Shown here piece by piece: positions 51,189-63,800 of a stretch of DNA of 64,000 nucleotides. Numbering within the stretch: the first letter of the stretch is position 1; each line of letters starts with the position of its first letter. The stretch spans positions 1 through 64,000 of the forward strand of contig JASAMV010006679.1 of NCBI GenBank assembly GCA_030248065.1. The letters are read 5' to 3'. The DNA is from Rhynchonema sp. JSB1_4 (lineage: Eukaryota; Nematoda; Chromadorea; Monhysterida; Xyalidae). The notes beneath the pieces were generated by a model. That model made no database searches. It was not told the DNA's origin and saw only the letters and a program-made list of their open reading frames with translations. The translations under genes and the position numbers were made by a program.

Positions 51189-52542
51189 TTGAGCTGTGGG
51201 TTTGGGAACGCAAACTTGATTTTCTTCTCTGAACGCGCGCGGATATTGAGGACTCGCCAGGGCAACTACTGTATGTGCATGTGTGATTTTGACTCTGCAG
51301 AAACAAAGAAACTACGTCTCGGTTACGATGCAAGACTGACGGCGACTTTTTGTTTCTGCTCGGTTCTTAAAAAATGGGCGGCTGCTTATTTGACAAAACT
51401 TTATTGGTTTGAACAAAAAGACATGTTTTATTTAATGACTCCGTGAAAGCTTGACCGCACTTGGATTCAGTGGGTTCAGTTGGTGTAACAGCTGATCCAA
51501 AAAAGCGCAGGTGTTGGCCTTGACAAAGGCGTTACTGCGAGAGGTTCAGATCATAAACCAATGCCTCTTTTGTCTGCGGAAAGAATCTCTAAACTTTTTT
51601 TCGCTTCCTTCGGGGGCTCTGGCTTCATCATGAATTGTTTTGTTTCCAGTGCCCACGAAGTGTAAAAGGTAAAAACCTTGGTGCTGTACATGTTTTCAGA
51701 CAAACACTACGCGGAGTTCAGGTATACGTATCGCAGCATACGTAGAAAACCAGATCAGCTGTTTGACCGAAACCGCTTTAAAATTAGCCAGACTAAAACC
51801 CGCAAAACCTCTGCTGAGAGTTTGGCAGTGTGTTTGCGAATGTAACTCAATCTCACCAGAACCATGTCAAGACAAGCAGGTTTGAGAGACAGGTGTTATT
51901 ATTGCCTGTTTTTTCATACGCGTTGCACTGGGAATGGGCATAAGGAGATTTGATTTCACTTTGTCGCGAAACACGATGTTTTGTGTTTCAAAGTGCGGCT
52001 CGTTCAGGCATCATTTCACGGTTTGCTTCAGGGCCGCATTATGTATCTCGCATGTAACGGGCCATTTAACTTTGGAGTGTACTGTTTGCGTCACGATAGC
52101 TAGTATGTAAAAATTGACTGCCAGCCCAAAGAATTACGAATTATGAATCACGCGAAGTTTTATTCGGTGACAGCAAAAATAACTGCATCGTTGCGTTTAT
52201 AAAAATACGAATCATTCTCCATGTATATCGCAGGCAGTTTGAAAAGTTAATCCACTGTTCATACAGTGCATGCATACCTGAACACATTGCAGTAAAACCT
52301 GAAACTAAAACTAGACTTGCATACAAGGCCTAAAATTGGTCATATACATAATTTGGACTAACAAGATCTGAAGAATTTTTTGGTGTTCTATAACTTGGTA
52401 GAGACGTTGAGATTTCGACGAGTCGAGCACCTTAGCATTGCTGAAACAGTTTAATCATATTTGACCAAAAGCTGATCATGGAGCTTTATTTCATAAATTT
52501 TATGGATCCAAAACATAGTCAAGCCCAACATGACAGACTCAC
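51189..52542. other. EF-hand gene 3/4 intergenic region
   Basis: This should contain the 5' region of EF-hand gene 3 and any terminal exon of EF-hand gene 4. No exon could be supported. Confidence 0.4.
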
Positions 52543-54401
52543 CTTCGCCTTCTCAGCAATGTGTTCCATCGCCCATTTGAGGAACTCATTGAACGAAATG
52601 CCGCCGTCCTCTTAAACATCAATGTAGAATTTGCGTGGTGATGTTTGACAAAAATACAGATTGCGAATCGTGGGTACACTCGTTACGCAGTTCTGTGCCT
52701 CGTGTTCGCCGATGAATGGTCTACCAGGCCATCATCAGTGTAGCCAATTTACTTCGAATTCCAGACGTACTAGAGCCCAAACTCACTGTTTCCATCGATC
52801 TTCTCAAATAGCGCTTTTCGTGCCTTCTTGCGGTCTGCTTCCGTCTTGTAGAACTCCTCTTCTTTCGGCGCGAAACCGTGTTTGCGAGCGTAATAGGCCG
52901 TGCGCTGCAAGGGATACCGTCAAAGACACGGATTACCCTGAATATTCAGGGTGAATGAGCAACTATTGCCATACGCAGCGTGACAAGGTCACAATGCATC
53001 CTCGTGACCTATAGAAACAATCTGAAGCACAGTTTCATGGGAGGATACAGCGTGCTTATAAGCAGGGTTGGGCAAAAAAACGACGGCGTTTTTTCTTTAA
53101 AAAACGACGTTTTTTTAAAAAAAACGCCTGGGTTGTTTTTCGTTTTTTTTAAATCCTGAATTTCCTTGATTTCCCCTGATTTTTCAGAGAAAGTACCCTG
53201 ATTATCAAGGAAAATCAATTTTTTGTCCCATTTTTTTCAAAACATTTTCGACCAATTGTTACTTTGTCGATATACGTCGATATGCGGAGCTTGACTTTCA
53301 ATGATGACCCCGGCCAAAGTTGGTCCCATGATGCGGGTCTGATATGGGATCTCAACAACTCGCTAGAAAAGGGTTAAAACCCGTTTATTTTGCCTCAGAA
53401 CACATAGAATTACTTCATTTAACCACGCTTTCTTCCCAACATGAGCGTTTTCCAATTTTTTTGGGGGGCATATTTTGGTCATCTGGGCGTTTTAAAAAAA
53501 ACGTTTTTTTTTAAAAAAACGTTTTTTGCCCAACCTGCTTATAAGTAGTATAAGCATAAAACAGTTCGCCTAGAAAGATTCTTTTGAAATCTCCTTGTGC
53601 ATTCGCACTGGCGATGACCGCGGATGCACCACGCATCTGCGAAGGAGTATTAGATTAGCTCGCCTCCATGTTGGTTAGAGCTTGAGGTTCGAATTCAGGC
53701 TTAGGCATTAGCGTGCTTAAGCAAGAGCGCAAACCTAAACTACTGTGCCATCTGGGGGCGAGCTGATCCAGTACCGGCGAAAGCCGGCCGATATACGGAC
53801 AACCGCAAACACGCTACACAAAATGTTGACGCGTATTTTAAAAGCTCAATCACCTCAATCATGCCATCGAACTCTTCAGTGTCAATCTCACCATCTAAAT
53901 TGCGGTCGGCTTCTGTGAAGCAATGCAGCAGGTAGCTGTAGCACTCGTAGTATTCCCTCGTCTTCTTCGTTTTGCAATCGGCAGCCACCTGAATATGGCT
54001 GGCTGGCTGGCTGATGCTTCAAATATACATACAGGTACGGTATATGTATATTATGTATGCTGGTGCTGTGATTGCTTACGAAGACCGAGATTGTTTCTTC
54101 GAGGGGTCTCGTTAGACTCAGCACTGACGATGACCTGGTGCACAGTCCGGCTGCGAGAGCAATCCGAAACGGGCAACCAAGAACATGCTGCACCACTCAT
54201 ATTTGATTTGCTCATTGAGTCACCATCCCTTTTTTGGGATTAATTGGAACACACAAAACAGGTCACAAAATTTGACGCAGTAATCAATTTCATCAACTTT
54301 ACATCACCTAATTATCTAAAAATACGAAACATCACCGAACTAACCGCTTTCACCCATGCGGCGAACTCGTCTTTGGTTCCATTCATGTGCGGGCAAGCCA
54401 T
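52543..54401 (-). CDS. small EF-hand protein 4 (3' end uncertain)
   Basis: Exons 54401-54345, 53988-53854, 52904-52787 and 52610-52543 join in phase for 126 residues. Start MACPHMNGTKDEFAAWVKA. EF-hand loops: DRNLDGEIDTEE (exon 2) and DGNKDGGISFNE (split by intron 3). The shared middle is RTAYYARKHGFAPKEEEFY. Exon 4 ends FLKWAMEHIAEKAK at a strong AAG|GTGAGT donor, so a short final exon should exist downstream (lower coordinates) but was not identified. Intron 2 carries a complete hAT-like element at 53063-53537. Confidence 0.85.
53063..53537. mobile_element. non-autonomous hAT-like element, TIR CAGGGTTGGGCAAAAAA
   Basis: Ends are CAGGGTTGGGCAAAAAA and TTTTTTGCCCAACCTG. The exact 8-bp target duplication CTTATAAG is at 53055-53062 and 53538-53545. 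The interior carries ACGTTTTTT palindromes; no open frame. It lies in intron 2 of EF-hand gene 4. Confidence 0.9.
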
Positions 54402-54504
54402 TCTGACCGATTTAGATTGCGGGATGGTATGAGGTGAAGACGTAAAGGAATATTATGAGGAACACTGAAAAGTCTGGGGAAACCATTTGTCGGGACCACA
54501 AGTA

Positions 54505-54836
54505 TAGTCCGTCCATCAGCTCATGGCACTTTGTTATGCTGCTGGCCGACTTGTTCCCTTCCTCCGCGTTCTAATGAAAGAGAAATTGAGTTTCCGAAAA
54601 AAAATATTTTGGCTCCTAAATTGCGGTTTTTATGAAATCGACGTGTTTTATCGATTTTAATTTAATTTAATTTTTTAAATTCGGTCGAATTCAATCTTTT
54701 TCGACAGATTTTATTATTATTTTAGTGTTTTTGCAAAATCGCTCACACTCAATTTCTCTTTCATTAGAACGTGGAGGAAGGGAACAAACCAGCCAGCAGC
54801 AACAAAAAGTGCCATGAGCTGGTGGACGGACTATAC
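54505..54836. mobile_element. MITE, family P, long palindromic type
   Basis: Ends are TATAGTCCGTCCATCAGCTC and GAGCTGGTGGACGGACTATA, with the same CCTTCCTCCGCGTTCTAATG arms and AT-rich centre as 32089-32418. Confidence 0.87.
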
Positions 54837-54837
54837 A

Positions 54838-55110
54838 GGCAATCCGCCAGCTCATGGCACTCAACACACAGGCTGCATGCTGCATTACTGCCGTCCATTC
54901 TCTGCAGTTATCCGTTGAAACATCCACAAATTTTGCAACAATGCAGAAAAGCGTTATGTCAAGCAGCTAATGAAAACGGAGCAAGTTAAAAAGCGGCCAT
55001 CAAAGTATGACACTCGCTCAAAGCGTACATTTTGTTCAGAAAATGGCGCGTGCTGCTGCATGCACTGTGTGTGTAAAAAGTGCCATGAGCCGATGGATTG
55101 CCCATACATA
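54838..55110. mobile_element. family P-like MITE, diverged
   Basis: Ends GCAATCCGCCAGCTCATGGCAC and GTGCCATGAGCCGATGGATTGC form an inverted pair immediately after another family P element. The interior is unrelated. Confidence 0.6.
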
Positions 55111-57886
55111 CGAACACAGTAGTATACTGTATGTGCAAGGTTACGATATCCACCCGACACGATCAGACACGCTTGAGAGCTCTGAGTAAATAAAAGGTAT
55201 GTCTTTAGTCATCTAAATCCGTTTGTGAGCTAATGGTCCAAAATAAACGGGACAGAACCAAGGCACGTAACATGTGCTCTACATGGACAGGAATCATGGG
55301 CTCAGATTTTTTTCGTCACACTGTGTCGAAAAAACACGTTGGGTGACAATTTTTTCCAGTAATTTTCTCCCATGGTAGCAGTTACCTATACATATGTTAG
55401 GTTTCATAATCAGTATATGTGTACACGCGGTTCAAGCACATGTTTTGGGGTTTGCAAGGTGTTATGAGCCAGCTAAATAAAACTTTTGAAAGAATTTTGA
55501 TCTGGAGTATCAAAAGAGTAACTGAACTTCAACAACACTGATTCTGGACAAGACAGAACGGCAGCAAAATGTTAGTTTTGGCCGATGTACAATTTGCTAC
55601 GTCATTTGAACAAAATGCAATAAAGGCGCATTCACGAAAGACCACGACGAACTAAAACTGGCTGAAAACGAAAGTTTCTTCGGTTCAGCGTGTGAGTGGC
55701 GTAACGGGTCCTTTTCAAGATTATTTTTCCAAGATTGTTTTGGGGTTTGGTGACAGTTGCAAACTTTACCGAATGCGCCATCAACGTCAGTAATTTGCAG
55801 ACTCGTAAAGTTGGTTCTACTGAGCGATTGTCTTACGGTAGGCGAATGGTGCACGTACAGATTTGCGACCGAGTTGTGCTCCCCAAAAACATCTTAATAT
55901 TTTTGACGCCCAAAAAGCCTTTTTTAAATTCTGTTCAGGTAGATGCTTGCCAGAACTGTTTGCCTTGAAAATTCAGGGTAAATGTCGGCAAATAACTGTT
56001 TGGGGGTTGCAAGGTTGCACTTGCGCAATCGTTCCTTGCCGCCCAGACATCGGCCCAAGACCGCCGGCCGCGAGACCCGAGTGACAGACGCAGTTGCGTT
56101 GCAAAACTCACGTGCGCAAACAAGTGCATCAAAAAACGACCACTCCTCAAATGAGGATTGATAACGGTAGTTGGCATGCGAAGAATTGATGTGTGGTTCA
56201 ACATGACCTGAAAGAATGGCCTGAAGTGCTGGTCAATACACATACTCAAACTGGAAGTGTGTCTGTGATCCGTTTTTCGTGAGTGTGTTTTCAGAACAGT
56301 ACAATGCTTGTGAAAGCTTTCGGAGCGTTTTTGTCGGACAGCTGGCGTGTCAGATCCGCCCATTCATGCGTACGTGGCTGGTCGGCGCTAGATGTCTTGC
56401 GTCCACCAGACCGGACCCACAGGTCTCTTACGTTTTGCAATTCATCAACTCTGTGAACCGGGGTCTAAAATTTCCGTATTTCGGCGGCTTCAATTTTGGA
56501 TGTTTTACGATGGTTTATAGTGCACTCACGATGGTAAACTCTACATCACGTTTTTCAGTGGACAGACAGGCAACCACGGTGACAGACCAACAATCGAAAA
56601 CCAAGTGACAAGAAAGTAGACGCACAAGTTCACGTTTTATCCAAAAATCACGCACAGAAGTCTCACCCTCCACACCACCGCAATCAGTCCGCAATATTGC
56701 TGAAGGTCACTGCTTTGTTTGTCCGATCACTCAGTGTGACTTGAGGTTACACTGATTGACGTGTATAGCGTGCTACGAGCAGCAGATGATGTTTCAACTG
56801 TCGTGTTTCGAAGAATTATGTAGGTAAATTGTCTCGCACTTTGTGGTGAACAATGGAAAATTTTTGTACGCTCTCTGCGCGACAAAATGTACAGTATGTG
56901 ATAATCTGAAGAACACAAGAAACAATCGCACAAGCACAATTGACTGTCTGAATCTGCGTGCTGTCTGAGTGTGCCTTAAACGCCGCCACGAGTTTTCGTT
57001 TGAGAACTGAGATATACGGTTGCCGGGGCATGGGCCAAAAACGCTCCAAAGTTCTCTTGGTACCCCGCTAAGTTCTGACCATTTGAACATTGTTGAGCCC
57101 AAACTTCGTTCAAATCTGATAAGCAGTCAAGTCGTCACCCACACATAAAGCAAGTGCAACGTTGGTGCTTTTAACGCCCGGATCCAAAAGCACGAACCGG
57201 GAAAAAGTAAGCGAAAATCCCGACACCAATTCAGCCCGAGGTCGGGTTTTATCATTTCGTAGTCTTTACGATATTTCTTGCCAATGTGCAATGCGAGTAT
57301 CAAGAAGAAAAATGCACAGAAAACCAATACGCTCTGCCAAACTGTTGAATTTTTCAGCTGTTTTCGGCCCACCCTCCCTTCCAGCTGGTGCGTGGCCGTC
57401 AGTCAGTCAGTCACCTGACAAAAAATCTTCTGTTGATGCGTTGTGAAGTGATACAAATTTACTGTCTGGGTTGCTTTTTTTGCCAGGCAAAGTGTTTTTC
57501 GACTTCGCAGGTTGAAAAGCTCACCGCAGCTGTTCGCAGCGTGCAACCTAAAACTCGTTGGAGCGAAAGAATGCGAATCTGTTTCCAGCAATACCACCGG
57601 CAGGTGGCTTTTTACAACCGAATTTATGCGTTCCGTCCTTGTTTGCAACGACCGGGCTATTTTGTGTAATGGAAAACCGGCACATATTAGTGTTTTTGGT
57701 CACAAAACAAAGGCGGGAGAAAGGGAAAGTGTAACGTTTCGAACGTGTAGAACGAGTTGACAGCAAAATAATAGGACAGCTATAGGCATGTAGCTATGTA
57801 AAGCAAAAAATCACCGGACCGGAAAGGACAGTAAAAAATTCACAACAATGCGGTTCATCATAGCTCCTCAACCTCCCCTTGTTCAT

Positions 57887-58350
57887 TCAGGGCACGGCGC
57901 AGGTACACGATCCTCCACACGCTGACAGACATGGCCCGTCGGTGCACAGGGCTCTATCGGTGGCGGCACAGGTGGCTGAAACATCAGTTTTACGATTGCC
58001 ACGCACTTTGGTTGAGTGTCTTGTTATCATGCCCATTGTATGACGTCACTAAAACACAGTAAATTGACAAAAACGTACCCAAATCGAACGACGTGCTGCA
58101 ACATTCTTCTGAACAGGTGCCAGGCAGCGTCGTGTCCTTGCTACAGTCCGTGTCGGTGTTGCAAGCACTGCCGTCGAGACAAGCTAGAACAATTGGAGTA
58201 CCCCCACAATTTTGGTCATTATTGTAGAACGATCAATAAAATTATGGAAAATCAGCGGTAAAGGTCTATTTATACTTCTGACTTCCGGGAAGAGAAGAAA
58301 CCGGGGAAGACCCCCCCACGAGGAGCGCCGGGGCGGGGAGTCTTCTCCCC

Positions 58351-58383
<33 letters not shown>

Positions 58384-61072
58384 TTCTCCCCCCCTCCGCC
58401 CCCCCGGCGCCACCACCCCCCCCCGCTAATGGTCTGGTCGTCAAACTCAAGTGGTCAACTCAAACAGCTCTAAATGAGCGCGAGACATTAAAGGCCTAAC
58501 TATGTATACTTCGTTCTCTCAGAGAACAAAGAACAAATTCTCGCGCGCTGATTGGCTGTTGAACATACGTGGACCAATCAGCGCGCGAGAATTTGTTCTT
58601 TGTACTCTGAGAGAACGAAGTATAGATATGTAGGCCTTAACGGTACATGGGAGGGAGATGACGACAAGATGACAGTTCACGATCTGAGTTGATGACAGTA
58701 TACGCCAAAGTGGCTAAACGCACAGTAACACTTGTTCGCGTACTCCTGCTCCAGCGTCCGCCATGCGACTTCGCGCGACTCGCATAGCCTGAATTAGCAA
58801 GGCAATAAAACTGCAGGTCCTGTTTTCACAAAAGAAGAACGATAAACGCACGAAAAGTCGGTGTATTCGCAGGCGCATTTGAAAACGATCTGATCGGACG
58901 TTGATGCGGGCGTGGTACGGTAGATCAGTCGACTGCACGTCACATTGGACAGAACGGCGTTGGACTGAAAAAAAATGATGCGGTGTATCCCTCTTCTCGA
59001 TTACAGCTTACAACAAAATGGACTTCTTCATTATGTGCAACCGTTACCAACCGGCACGTTGACACAATCGGCCGTTGAATGCGCCTCGCAGTACTTCTGA
59101 CAATAGTAGTACAACGCGATCATTGGCTGATCTCGACCCAGCTGTGCCGTGCTGCATTGACCACCGTAGTTGATGCCGGCTGTAATGGGTTACGGTAGGT
59201 TATGGTACATGTTGAAAAGCTTGAAGTTTATTGTTGTATGAAATGTTGGTTATTATGATGAAAAGAGCACAAGGAAGCAAGAAGAACAAGACCGGCAATC
59301 CGGAACAGCATCAAGCGTGAGCAGTCGGTTACAACGTCGTCAGCAATCAGAATATCGCGAAATCGTTAAATTTTAAAATTAGTCATACTCTAAGTTAGAC
59401 TTGGAGACTCGTATTTGATGCTCTCCTCGATCACCCAGCCTTGCAAGCAGTTTGTTATAAGGGCATGTATGAAAGTGAAGATCAGGCCAAAAAACACAAG
59501 CAAAAGGAGGTTGCATGCATGTCCCGGATTGCAAGTCCCGTTCTGAGCAGGGATTGAAGCCATACTTGTTTGACGTTTCACGCGTCGATTGCGTTTCTCA
59601 AAACTTTTGGCGCTGCCGCCGGCCTGTGCTGCTTCGTTACGATTTTCGAGCGCTTTTGCGTTCGCACCCTTGTTATCGAGACCAGTGGCCTTGTTTGTGC
59701 CACTGCCTGATGAACTGCTTTGGAAGAAACTGCTCTCGAACCCGCCAAGAGAAGGCGGCGCATCGATTTGCAGTTCAGTGTCAGTTTGTTGGTCACTTGT
59801 TGGTGTTTCTGTGTTGGTTGAAACGCGATGGTGGCTAGGTTTGCATTCCGTTATAAAAGGTAGAAGGAAACATGCACAGTTAGGGCACCCGAAGCAGTAT
59901 TGCGCCAGTATTACAGGTTGAAACGTCACACAGGGCGTTTTGCCCAGGTTACCGAAATCGTTTTTTCAGCGGCGTTAGCAACCTATTTTGTGGTGCACCG
60001 GAAAAGAACATGCAAAATTGCCTTGAGCAAATTTCAATTAGCGAAATTCAGCGTTTTTTGTGATATGAAACTGATCGGATCACCTGGTTGTGCCAAGTCG
60101 TTCAAGCAGTGCGACGGCAACATCGACGCTGAATACTTGTCAACCTGCTTTGTCCACGTGTCGCTGGCGAAATACGGCGCTTGACAGTCCGCATTCGATG
60201 TGACGCAGTAGTCTGGAGCACAGATTTGGATTATAATTATTCGAAAATGATATAATTCGACTTCAACTTCAAACTAACTCTGACAACTGGCTTGAAACGC
60301 GTTCCACAGCTCGAGGAACGTCAGAGTGGCGGCAGTGCACCTGGATATATAATTTCGCTAAAGTTTGTCGATTTTCAGACATGTTTACCACCAAATTCGG
60401 TATTCTCAAAACTCACGCCGCCTCTCTATCGTAATGACAAATGCAGCTGAACGTCACGTCACTCATGCTCGGCGTTGCGCCGGAACCAAATGCAATTTGA
60501 GGTTGACCGCACTCGATCTATAAAAGGATAGGCGTTTTCAGAATTATTTCAATTTTTGAAACATCACAACGCCCAACTGTTTTGAGAGAGGATGTGCGCT
60601 GGGACGAACACGTGTTGATGCATTCGGACCTGGAAAACAGCACGGTTATCGCTTATCGTTGGTGATCGAATAGGTCGATCACAACAATCGGATGGTCTAT
60701 TAGCGAGGTGATCAAGCCAAGATATTAAAAACGTCATTAGTTAGATAAAAGTCAGTTTCTAAATACAGAAGACCTGCATTTCCACTGCATCGCATACGCA
60801 GCTTTGGCCTGTTGAAGCGTGGCACATGACCCGGTGTACGAATACCCGGAGCCACTTCTGTCATCGCAATCACGACTGCTGTATTCTTGCGACATTTGCA
60901 GAAATTGTTGTTGCCAGTGTTGCGCTGCGAAGATACTAGGCAATTGTTATGCTTTTTTCAAGTTTGGAACAACGTCGAAAAAAATACAATACTCACGAGA
61001 TGGCAGGCAACTTCGAGCCAATGGCAAAATGGCAACACTGATTATAAGCAGTACAGCCATAATCGGCGCCAT
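57887..61072 (-). CDS. secreted cysteine-rich protein, unknown family
   Basis: I do not recognise the family. Eleven exons join in phase for 410 residues: 61072-60997, 60924-60774, 60629-60578, 60517-60417, 60340-60279, 60212-60084, 59808-59566, 59179-59052, 58964-58852, 58167-58079, 57975-57887. The first exon is a clear signal peptide (MAPIMAVLLIISVAILPLAR). About 25 cysteines follow in irregular clusters (SECINTCSS; VTFSCICHY; YYYCQKYCEAHSTADC; DTDCSKD...SEECC; CTDGPCLSACGGSCTCAVP at the end). Two stretches look alike: IECGQPQIAFGSG...SDVTFSCICHY and VTCSRLIYRTTP...DQIVFKCACEY, suggesting an internal duplication. Exon 7 is a disordered Ser/Thr/Gln linker ending in a furin-like RRVKRQ site. 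The joint between exons 9 and 10 is the weakest, because that intron contains a poly-C tract and a MITE. It is probably extracellular; function unknown. Confidence 0.72.
58310..58430. repeat. poly-C low-complexity tract
   Basis: C-runs up to about 30 bases are mixed with CTCC, in intron 9 of the cysteine-rich gene. Sequence accuracy here is doubtful. Confidence 0.9.
58489..58641. mobile_element. palindromic MITE, family L
   Basis: The 153-base palindrome has arms reading AGGCCTAACTATGTATACTT / AAGTATAGATATGTAGGCCT and ACAAATTCTCGCGCGCTGAT, around a TTGGCTGTT...ACCAATC loop. Loop and inner arm match 38054-38196. Both ends carry TTAA-like sequence. Confidence 0.88.
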
Positions 61073-61590
61073 ATTTTCGAGAACGTGTTTTCAGAGAATT
61101 TGTGACTCAGGTGTTTTGTGAGTGGGCGAATTTGAGGAATAAACACAAGACTGAATTGCTTTTTTTTCGATCCATTCTCAAGGACGGCACATCTCTCAAT
61201 TTCACTTTTCATTCTCGTTTTTATTACCCCCCCCCGAAATGTTGTTGTAAACTGAACGTGTGGTATGAAGTTCATTGTTTGGACGTGAGATTGAGCTTTA
61301 TTTAGTTGTTGACAAAGGTATAATGGGATCACAAGGGTTAAACCATCACATGCACTTCACGATTTATTTTATGGTTCATAAACAGAGATAAAGTTTGTTT
61401 TATGTCCGTTTTATTTACTAATATTCCATTCAGGATAAAAAAATGGATGAAAGGATCAAACACAAATCTCACATTGACGTCAATAAAAAAACTCAAGCTC
61501 GTTTTTGGAACCGGTAGTTGATTGAACTTCGATTTGGAGGGAAACCTGTAAAATCATGAACAATGGTGACCGCCGCATGACCGCCAATGG

Positions 61591-61745
61591 TATAATAAAT
61601 TTCTAAATTCGCTGCCGCACACTAAAATACGCTGCACGTGTGTCTTCTGCCTGAATGTTTCAACAGTTGATTTTCGGGTTTATATCTGGACATTAACTAT
61701 GGGGCGTATTTTAGTGTGCGGCAGCGAATTTGGAAATTTACTATA
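61591..61745. mobile_element. palindromic MITE (TIR TATAATAAATTTCTAAATTC)
   Basis: The 155-base element has about 45-base arms containing CGCTGCCGCACACTAAAATA and its complement. It lies upstream of the cysteine-rich gene. Flanking duplications could not be fixed. Confidence 0.85.
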
Positions 61746-62283
61746 CGTATACACACATAGGGTCCCAAATGAATCAACATGACGAAAAATGAAGCTGAGA
61801 ACAAAGTTGCAGACTGCTTTTCCCTTTTCTAGGTTTTTGTGTTCTTTATCTGCTCTTTCTTTTTAAAAGTTTTCACTTGAAGAGGTGTCCTAAGTTGGTG
61901 ACGAAACGATGGGAGTAAAACTTCAACTTGGTCGGCAAATCGGTCGAAAAACACACAATTTCAACAAAGGCCTTGTCATCTGATACTGCCGCCCTGAATA
62001 GGGACAGTTTTACAGGCTCGAGTTGGACACAAACCGTAATATTATGATGTATTCAAAGAGATTTCGGACAACAACTCACAACCATACTCTCAATTTATTG
62101 AAGATAATGATAACAACAAGCGACATACCAACGGTTTACGCCTTCCCTGACGCTCCTCCGCTTGGTATGAAATGAATGTCAAAGAAAATATTACAAGGCA
62201 GGGCAGAGGTCGCCGCAATCGGTTAGGCAAATTTTCGGCCAAAATGCAAAAAGTACCAATTTTTCGCCCAAATTTGCAGTATA
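61746..62283. other. intergenic, no gene seen
   Basis: AT-rich with short frames only. I see no feature to name here. Confidence 0.4.
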
Positions 62284-62520
62284 ATGCATGCAAAAAACAC
62301 CCTTTTTTCGGACCTCAGGGGTACCTTGCAACCTCCCGGAGGCTGCGTAAGGGGGTACCTTGCAACCAGGGCCTATCGTGTCGTGGACCTCTGGAACAGG
62401 CTACCAGAGGGCGTCGTCTCTGCTGCCTCAATTGCGGCCTTTAAATCTAAACTAAACTCACGTGGTCGAGACGTAGTTTCTCGCCATATTTCAACAAAAT
62501 TCTCCCCCCTCCTTGACTGA
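62284..62520 (+). mobile_element. LINE ORF2 C-terminal fragment
   Basis: The frame ends ATRAYRVVDLWNRLPEGVV, then SAASIAAFKSKLNSRGRD and a stop. The pattern WN-x-LP-x-x-VV-x-A-x-S-x-x-x-FK-x-x-L is the familiar C-terminus of CR1/RTE-like LINE reverse transcriptase proteins. The upstream RT domain is absent, so the copy is 5'-truncated. A CT-rich tract follows. Confidence 0.75.
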
Positions 62521-62640
62521 TCCCCCCCCCCACCGGGGGGGTTGCCCCCTCCCAATCCTCCTTCCCCCTCCCCCCCCCCCCCCTTTTCCTCCTCCTTTTC
62601 CCCCCCCTCCCACATTGGTTGAATCTCGCCGTACGTTTTC
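62521..62640. repeat. C/T-rich low-complexity tract
   Basis: Runs of C and CCTTTTCC directly follow the LINE fragment and are possibly part of its 3' region. Confidence 0.8.
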
Positions 62641-62763
62641 TTTGTCGTTTGTTCGTCATGTTCACATTTTCGTTTATTAATACTCATGTTCACTTTTTTA
62701 GGGTTTCTCCGATCTTGTGTAAGGTCTTTGCGAAAGCGTGCAGATAAAAATTTGAATTTGAAC

Positions 62764-63800
62764 CAGTGGTGTAGCTACCCAGGCGGGGCGGCAACCTACC
62801 GTAAAAACCTAAATAGAAGGGGGGGGGGGCTCTATTAACTCACTGACCCCATTTTGGGGGGGCTCTATTACGGGGGGGGGCTCTATTCCGGGGGGGCTTC
62901 TATTAATTCACTGACCCAAACCGGAAAAAATTGTTCCCAGAAATACCCCTAAAAACCCCAAAAAAGGGGTTTGGAAAGGATGTTTTTTCGCTTGTAATTG
63001 CATTTATTCGTGTCTATTCGTCAATAAGAGGCGTATTATGTGCTCTGAACGAACAACAAACGTGCATAAATGTACCTGTGCACCACTATCAAGCCTTAAT
63101 ACACTACTGTATAGGGGATGTTACTTGGGGGGGGGCTCTATGCGGGGGGGGGGGCTCTATTAATTCACTGACCCATTTTTTGGGGGGGGGCTGTATTGGG
63201 GGGGCTCTATTCCGGGGGGGGGCTGTATTTAGTTTTTTACGGTACTGTACCACCCAAAATGCGGGGCGGCAACCTACCTACTGTACCAGCCGAGCTAGGG
63301 GGGGGGGTCGTACCACTTTTGGGGGGGGGGTCATCTGGAAACCGAAATTTTTTATGTCTAAATACTGAAGAAAATGTGGCCTAAAACACTAATTTCGCGC
63401 GCAGCGCGCGGTTTTTCGCCTATTTGCAGACAAATATGCTAATTTTATGAAATTTTAAGCCAAAAATGAATGTTTTGGGTGAAAAGTTGGGTGGGGCGGC
63501 AACCTACCTACTGTACCAGGGGAGGGGCGACAACCTACCTACTGTACCAGGCAGTGTAGTTCCTGGTCCGGAGGGGGAGATAGCGGACCCTCCGTTTTTT
63601 TCGGAGGGGGAGATAGTGTACCCCCGGCCCCGAGGGGGGGGAAGACCCAAATTCGGGAAAAAGTCACTTTTTGAGGTAGAAACAGTGTCCAGGGTTTTTT
63701 TTTCAAAATTCACTAGGTGCAACTTAGGTGCAACCCCCCAATTTTTAGGTGCAAGCTGGCCAAAGTAGGTGCAACCCCTATTTTGGACAAAAAACGCCAA
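62764..63800. mobile_element. composite hAT-like elements with nested MITE
   Basis: It starts with CAGTGGTGTAGCTACCCAGG, a typical end of the hAT-like family here. It contains repeated CGGCAACCTACCTACTGTACC units and a second end CAGTGTAGTTCCTGG near 63553. The matching right end could not be identified. The TACCG...CGGTA MITE interrupts it at 62797-63244. Confidence 0.6.
62797..63244. mobile_element. MITE with TIR TACCGTAAAAACCTAAAT (uninterrupted copy)
   Basis: This is the inverted copy of 16845-17655 without the nested hAT-like element. The flanks read GCAACC-TA and TA-CTGTACC, which rebuild the surrounding repeat unit if one TA is removed. That supports a TA target duplication, as in Tc1/mariner-type MITEs. 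Confidence 0.82.

Larger units (their letters stand above)
54402..57886. other. intergenic region with family P MITEs
   Basis: Apart from the elements at 54505-55110, I found no recognisable exon. Short frames near 55740-55970 and 56280-56600 have no known pattern. Confidence 0.4.

Noticed and set aside
53650..53720. tRNA-like B box (GGTTCGAATTC)
   Set aside because: No matching A box, acceptor stem or cloverleaf could be drawn; at best an old SINE fragment.
58184..58499. Pro/Gly-rich frames in the poly-C tract
   Set aside because: Low-complexity tract inside an intron; no codon structure.
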